This document shows, one piece after another, positions 8,701-9,750 of a DNA stretch of 9,750 nt. Origin of the DNA: an uncultured Ruminococcus sp. (lineage in GTDB: Bacteria; Bacillota; Clostridia; Oscillospirales; Acutalibacteraceae). The position numbers and the translations under genes were made by a program. Where the stretch lies: positions 1-9,750 of the forward strand of contig CACZPV010000263.1 in NCBI GenBank assembly GCA_902783065.1. Direction: 5' to 3'. Positions within the stretch are counted from its first letter, which is position 1; every line of letters begins with the position of its first letter. The notes beneath the pieces are model-generated. The model made no database searches. It saw only the letters and a program-made list of their open reading frames with translations, and had not been told where the DNA came from.

Positions 8701-9406
8701 TAAATATCTGCAGACCGAAGAGGATATTGTATTTACCGAGACAAATGTTGACAGTTTGAAAACCGGCAGCGTTAAGCTTCAGCTGGTAAAGAACGGCACT
8801 CCTTCTGAGCTTGTGGAAGAGCAGGATTATACCATAGAAAAGTCAGGCGGAAATGGCAAGTGGAGTCAGTATCAATACACAATTAATAAGGAATTATTTG
8901 CTGAGGATGGCAACTACAGTCTTTCTATCTACTCTGTTGACGCAGCTGGTAATGTCAATGAAAATATTGATGAAGCTAAGGAAGCTGAAATGAGATTCGG
9001 TATTGACAAGACGAAGCCCGTTATTGTTGTGTCCAATCTTGAAAGCAATACCCAGTATGCTGAACCGGAAAAAGAAGTTCAAATGGAAATCAAGGACAAT
9101 CTGGAACTTAAGGGTGTCAGGATCTTGCTGGATAACAGAGAGGTCAAGTATGCACAGAGTGGTAACTCATTTACCTTTAAAATTCCTCAGTCAAACAGCC
9201 TGCGCAATCTGGAAGTAATTGCGGTAGACTCTGCGAATAATGAAACAAAGGTAGCTATAGACAAATTCCTGGTTACGACCAACATTTTTGCACGTTGGTA
9301 TAACAATACTCCTTTGTTTATTGGTTCAATTGCCGGTCTGGCGATTCTGATCATCGCTGTTATAGCATTTTTGCTGTTCGGTAGAAGAAGGCGTAACGAT
9401 GATTGA
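2621..9406 (+). CDS. Giant membrane-anchored surface protein with InlB-like and Ig-like repeats
   Basis: This is a 2261-residue secreted, cell-surface protein, probably an adhesin or envelope scaffold (inference). Order: signal peptide (1-32, cleavage after TVWA); Ser/Pro/Glu linker (33-59); four divergent InlB-type repeats (60-399); a bridging segment (400-505); fifteen Ig-like units (506-2221), most starting with D-x-TAP-like and ending with D-x-AGN; a membrane span (about 2231-2254) and GRRRRNDD. AGN is exact in eleven units and degenerate in four (AGL 706, ADL 1058, ASN 1782, ANN 2206). There is no LPXTG before the span, so anchoring looks sortase-independent. No enzymatic motif is visible. 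The few cysteines (for example 148, 607, 651, 1754, 1777) show no regular pattern. From memory, long Ig proteins with similar YISTNG-type units and a similar juxtamembrane tail are common in Lachnospiraceae, with functions undefined. It is the last gene of the plus-strand unit and is followed by a strong hairpin. The frame is intact over 6.8 kb, which argues that it is functional. Confidence 0.95.
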   Translation: MNDLKSKPFYRVCSALLATMLLVSLMPATVWASPESSEPNAIVSKSDEPSSDPSSEPVTELVNVKVNQIGQGQILLNGEADSQITVEKDSQISVKVIPDTDNGYAIKTITIDGQKTEFTVSNGNSPYELTDMKVSGNTTIRVEFVKCTTVTVQKYEGGEVTLNDKKMQNEKMVVFEGTELNLGVKANDNYQISSITVGEESKDISDINNFSKKIKITSDTAIAVKFDKVYRVTLKYDSEKGTITPEANTDGGIVKVKTTDGIKITATPKENYRVSQVSINGKKTEFAGNQYTKEKPYVSAALSKKDQTVEVVFAPMVFSVKINRPNNGTATVDNASVDYGKDATVTIMPKDGYAVDSVVVNNEIINLESNLTISDDNKAFLLKLESITEDKTVTVSFAKSEILTPENITVSISEDSIIKTDPKNNQYVLDKDTIVKISSNTSGLFGAKGIEVTYSDGTKDKGANGTVTIDKSLKITKIRVLKGLGWSDIKSEGEFFTLDIVIDKESPEVTFTPPDVSGNDAGFFNSDVSVAIEAVDPAVASDLKSVVYWIENGDVKSGEKTLYTHEEEAADGFNGTITVSASDYQGDNVQVHVKATDRAGNEREETCILHINSTAPTMDFAFTDSKPEDALKGYYNATRSGEITITDRADCFASDNVKLLLKKGNKAMSAPVITWTVKGGKYSGTFELTDEGRYSDLSISYTNRAGLAAGTLTSPDFVIDKTAPTGEISVDSKAKWNALITPGEFAFNTFRKNTVTVSANATDKLSGVQFVKYYKADSEEALNGETLEELFKNGEFTDTEYTFDAEEKFTVYARITDKAGNTKYISTNGVIIDMTQSVISFQIEREANAKGIYNRNCTVSVSVKDNVNSIYSGIKSVKYYVVNNYKESKPLNTQKITQSGSFEVTDPEMVSGEVEINASKNVSTDVRLIVVAEDNAGNQSVAVTDKYAFNPNKPIVSVSSDDDETDNHPTDYTGEHYYKAKRTLILTYADQDWTFSQEKAENGIVITAENMADGSTINKSDMISWEYDNSTPNIHVAKILFSEDAKYTVSVSYTNDADLSLDPSNTPSIETFTVDTTAPSGELVIKGRVKDAETGWNKTWNESTWETTWKSILSFLTFGYYSHDKVTVNATATDATSPTFIEYCKQNKAVSVKSTDNVDNVLSKLKFTSFNGRIEVNPNEQFVIYLRIRDAAGNVTYITQDSGVVVDDRICEITLPDDLTGIYNHDVDVNVKVKDDTNTDHVFSGIRQISYQVFSDSTETQSYTYSFDQDADRKSKYDFTISVDSTLNNSSDVVVKVRAIDNAGNVSEKSMKLDIDVTAPEISVKYKDTHNKDAYEGYFTSRTATVTIKERANHFDADDATAGISVTGKNYKGDTVSPEFTISDWSTTANTENPDEATYTATVTFLGDANYDFTVNYTDKAGNAADQYQDHFTVDTVAPTGTITATTQEERKIKSETKAESLVFAFWSKVSMAFSQTSEDVTSPIDSVKYYVDYFVESDTPAVLSDDALGKVDWHEFNPFSIEAARDGNKQFVVYLKVTDYAGNTTYISTNGLIVDDEMPEFETVSPEISVKPKSAKPINGIYKSDIVFEVTVKDPIKDGVHSGLNKVWYEVYDFGSGKKAPTQSDPSLFVFGSDYSQEKIAQFSIFKKDITVSSQKNNSNDVRLIVHAIDNAGNESEQTTSIKIDTTAPEMYVTYDNNNVDSGKYFKADRTATIVVRERNFDPNQAIITITNPHGFIPTHSNWVMSKQGTGNCDDREYRTTIVYNKDGDYKFSMNCTDLASNFTAGDKVHYSGVVPTEFTIDKTIPTVNVTYNNRDSRNGKYYNKARTATITINEHNFSTDRIVVKMTAKDRGEGKAVPAVSKWSNNGDKHIATISFSKDAEYTFDIDYTDLAGNKAADYKPDDFVVDQTAPTIDITGVADKHSYNGNVSPVIILKDTNFNKNAVGVQLNGVNNGKVNYNRGVQNVAYGQSIGYSNFTRSQDVDDIYILTINLTDMAGNQTKKTISFSVNRFGSTYDLTNIEEVIGKYLQTEEDIVFTETNVDSLKTGSVKLQLVKNGTPSELVEEQDYTIEKSGGNGKWSQYQYTINKELFAEDGNYSLSIYSVDAAGNVNENIDEAKEAEMRFGIDKTKPVIVVSNLESNTQYAEPEKEVQMEIKDNLELKGVRILLDNREVKYAQSGNSFTFKIPQSNSLRNLEVIAVDSANNETKVAIDKFLVTTNIFARWYNNTPLFIGSIAGLAILIIAVIAFLLFGRRRRNDD
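2798..3817 (+). repeat. Four divergent InlB-type (B-repeat-like) domains
   Basis: Residues about 60-146, 147-228, 229-315 and 316-399 share one plan. Each has an opening beta strand with a G-rich turn (GQGQILLNG, GGEVTLND, KGTITPEA, NGTATVDN), a central aromatic turn and strand (GYAIKTITIDG at 103, NYQISSITVG at 189, NYRVSQVSING at 271, GYAVDSVVVNN at 352), and a closing strand (VEFVK 142, VKFDK 224, VVFAP 311, VSFAK 395). This matches the divergent InlB B-repeat/beta-grasp family found in many Firmicutes surface proteins. The repeats are divergent in sequence, so they are old duplications. They probably form a projecting N-terminal stalk or binding tip. The following segment (400-505) is related neither to these nor clearly to the Ig units. 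Confidence 0.8.
4136..8347 (+). repeat. Ig-like domain array with A-B-C higher-order repeat
   Basis: Twelve Ig-like units of about 105-135 residues fall into three types that recur in order: A1-B1-C1 (506-833), A2-B2-C2 (834-1208), A3-B3-C3 (1209-1557) and A4-B4-B5 (1558-1909). Type A has G-[IF]-[YF]-N/K then a V-x-V-x-D strand and SG-hydrophobic-x-x-V-x-Y (TGIYNHDVDV, NGIYKSDIVF), and ends I-D-N-A-G-N. Type B has YY/YF then R-T-A-T-I-x-I-x-E-R/H-x-F and a lone Trp (SRTATVTIKERANHF, DRTATIVVRERNF, ARTATITINEHNF). Type C has TAPTG, an aromatic insertion, A-T-D, and F-x-[IV]-Y-x-[RK]-[IV]-x-D-x-AGN-x-x-YIS/T-x-x-G. Types A and C share V-K-Y-Y, so they are probably sister lineages. DNA identity between cycles is limited to short blocks such as ATTGATAATGCCGGAAA at 6518 and 7628, so the duplication is not recent. 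Confidence 0.8.
8348..9283 (+). repeat. Membrane-proximal stalk of three non-cyclic Ig-like units
   Basis: After the A-B-C array come three units that do not follow the cycle. The first (1910-2014) resembles type B in VSPVIILKDTNF and ends TDMAGN, followed by the linker NRFGSTYDL. The second (2015-2129) contains EDIVFTETNVD, a KWSQYQYTI strand and VDAAGN. The third (2130-2221) has the degenerate VDSANN and ends in FLVTTN. The segment NIFARWYNNTPLF joins it to the membrane span. From memory, a very similar NRFGSTY...DAAGN...TTN-x-x-RWYNN tail occurs in other clostridial Ig proteins, which suggests a conserved C-terminal module combined with variable repeats. Confidence 0.65.
9311..9403 (+). 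other. C-terminal membrane anchor of the giant surface protein
   Basis: Residues 2231-2254 form a strongly hydrophobic span (PLFIGSIAGLAILIIAVIAF and on) followed by GRRRRNDD. The four arginines are a stop-transfer signal, leaving a tail of about seven residues inside the cell. There is no LPXTG-like sortase motif, and no PEP, in the stretch before the span. The layout (span plus Arg cluster) resembles tripartite sorting tails only in general shape. Confidence 0.82.
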
Positions 9407-9436
9407 TTAACATGTTTGTGCTGATAAATTCAGACT

Positions 9437-9494
9437 GAGATAATAATCTCTGGCAGAGTATGGTCTTCACTCTATTGATAAAGTATATTATCAA
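9437..9494. repeat. Three small inverted repeats in the 3' intergenic region
   Basis: Between the giant gene and the strong hairpin there are GAGAT-AATA-ATCTC (9437-9450), AGAGT...ACTCT (9455-9459 with 9469-9473) and TTGATAA-agtata-TTATCAA (9475-9494, 7-bp perfect stem). No open frame, promoter or RNA family is recognised in 9407-9509. They may form a structured 3' UTR. Each stem is short, and chance is possible. Confidence 0.35.
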
Positions 9495-9509
9495 GAAACA
9501 TCTCAACCC

Positions 9510-9547
9510 AAATACGGCAGGTTAGTAAAATCTAACCTGCCGTATTT
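9510..9547. terminator. Bidirectional intrinsic terminator between convergent genes
   Basis: AAATACGGCAGGTTAG (9510-9525) and CTAACCTGCCGTATTT (9532-9547) form a perfect 16-bp stem with a 6-nt TAAAAT loop. The AAAT/ATTT bases at the stem foot supply a short T-run on either strand (ATTTT on the plus strand). The hairpin lies about 100 bp after the giant gene and touches the stop codon of the minus-strand gene, as expected for a terminator shared by convergent transcription units. The T-tract is short, so efficiency is uncertain. Confidence 0.8.
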
Positions 9548-9750
9548 TAACGCAATTCATTGTAAAGCTCTGTCATGAACCGAACCAATCCCTCGCTGGG
9601 TGATTCGGCTATTTTCTGTAGGTCAATCCTGCGGATATTCCCACGATTTGGTACTTCATTCAGGAGCAGCTTCACGTCATCATCCTGCCGGAATGAATAC
9701 AAGGTTTTCAATGCGGGAGTGGCTTTCTCCCATGTTTCACGGTCAAGGAA
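9547..9750 (-). CDS. Hypothetical protein, C-terminal 67 residues (5' end outside window)
   Basis: The minus strand is open from the window edge to TAA at 9549-9547. It begins FLDRETWEKATPALKTLYSF and ends GLVRFMTELYNELR. The fragment is hydrophilic and mostly helical, rich in Asp/Glu/Arg/Lys, without a membrane span, metal-binding cysteines or catalytic signature. The middle reads DVKLLLNEVPNRGNIRRIDL. I do not recognise the family. Its codons look more G+C-rich than those of the plus-strand genes (a CTG CTC CTG run, CGG, CGC), which may mean a different origin. It converges on the giant gene and its stop codon overlaps the foot of the shared hairpin, so it belongs to another transcription unit. 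The continuous frame, the terminator position and the soluble-protein composition support a real gene; its function is unknown. Confidence 0.7.
   Translation of the reverse strand, partial: FLDRETWEKATPALKTLYSFRQDDDVKLLLNEVPNRGNIRRIDLQKIAESPSEGLVRFMTELYNELR

Noticed and set aside
4136..9283. CRISPR array or recent tandem DNA duplication
   Set aside because: The repetition is at protein level with divergent DNA. There are no short identical repeats with regular unique spacers.
9300..9403. LPXTG-type sortase signal
   Set aside because: The membrane span and arginine tail are there, but no LPXTG or close variant precedes them, so only a membrane anchor is called.

Overview
The window looks like a chromosomal segment of a low-to-moderate G+C Gram-positive bacterium, most likely class Clostridia (gut Lachnospiraceae/Oscillospiraceae type). 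The evidence is AT-leaning DNA with tightly packed genes, AGGAGG-type ribosome binding sites (including ones that overlap the upstream stop codon), a membrane-anchored eukaryotic-like Ser/Thr kinase, and a giant secreted protein made of InlB-like and Ig-like repeats ending in a transmembrane anchor. This assignment comes from style and remembered family resemblance, not from a database search.

Layout. (1) 2-1264 (+): the C-terminal part of a receptor-type Ser/Thr kinase, covering the last subdomains of the kinase fold, one membrane span and a helical TPR-like extracytoplasmic domain. Its N-terminus lies outside the window. (2) About 1274-1957 (+): a single-span membrane protein with a long, Ser/Thr-rich and probably disordered cytoplasmic tail carrying three [AT]TVL motifs and a C-terminal IHTDE motif. 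(3) 1967-2581 (+): a four-span membrane protein of unknown function. (4) 2621-9406 (+): a 2261-residue surface protein with a signal peptide, a Ser/Pro/Glu linker, four divergent InlB-type repeats, a bridging segment, fifteen Ig-like units ending in D-x-AGN-type motifs, and a C-terminal membrane anchor with four arginines. (5) About 9510-9547: a perfect 16-bp hairpin that fits a terminator shared by convergent genes. (6) 9547-9750 (-): the C-terminal 67 codons of an unrecognised gene that converges on the locus.

The four plus-strand genes are spaced as one transcription unit: 0-10 bp between the first three, and 39 bp before the giant gene, with no terminator seen between them. The simplest reading (inference) is a cell-envelope signalling and adhesion locus. 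The kinase would sense something outside the cell through its TPR-like domain. The small protein with TTVL motifs is a candidate phospho-acceptor or FHA-docking partner. The four-span protein may be a membrane accessory. The giant Ig protein would be the surface effector, held in the membrane by its C-terminus rather than by a sortase signal.

The most striking internal structure is a higher-order repeat in the giant protein. Its Ig units are not a simple tandem array but follow a repeating A-B-C order with a period of roughly 330-375 residues, three full cycles plus a variant fourth (A-B-B), followed by a distinct three-unit stalk next to the membrane.
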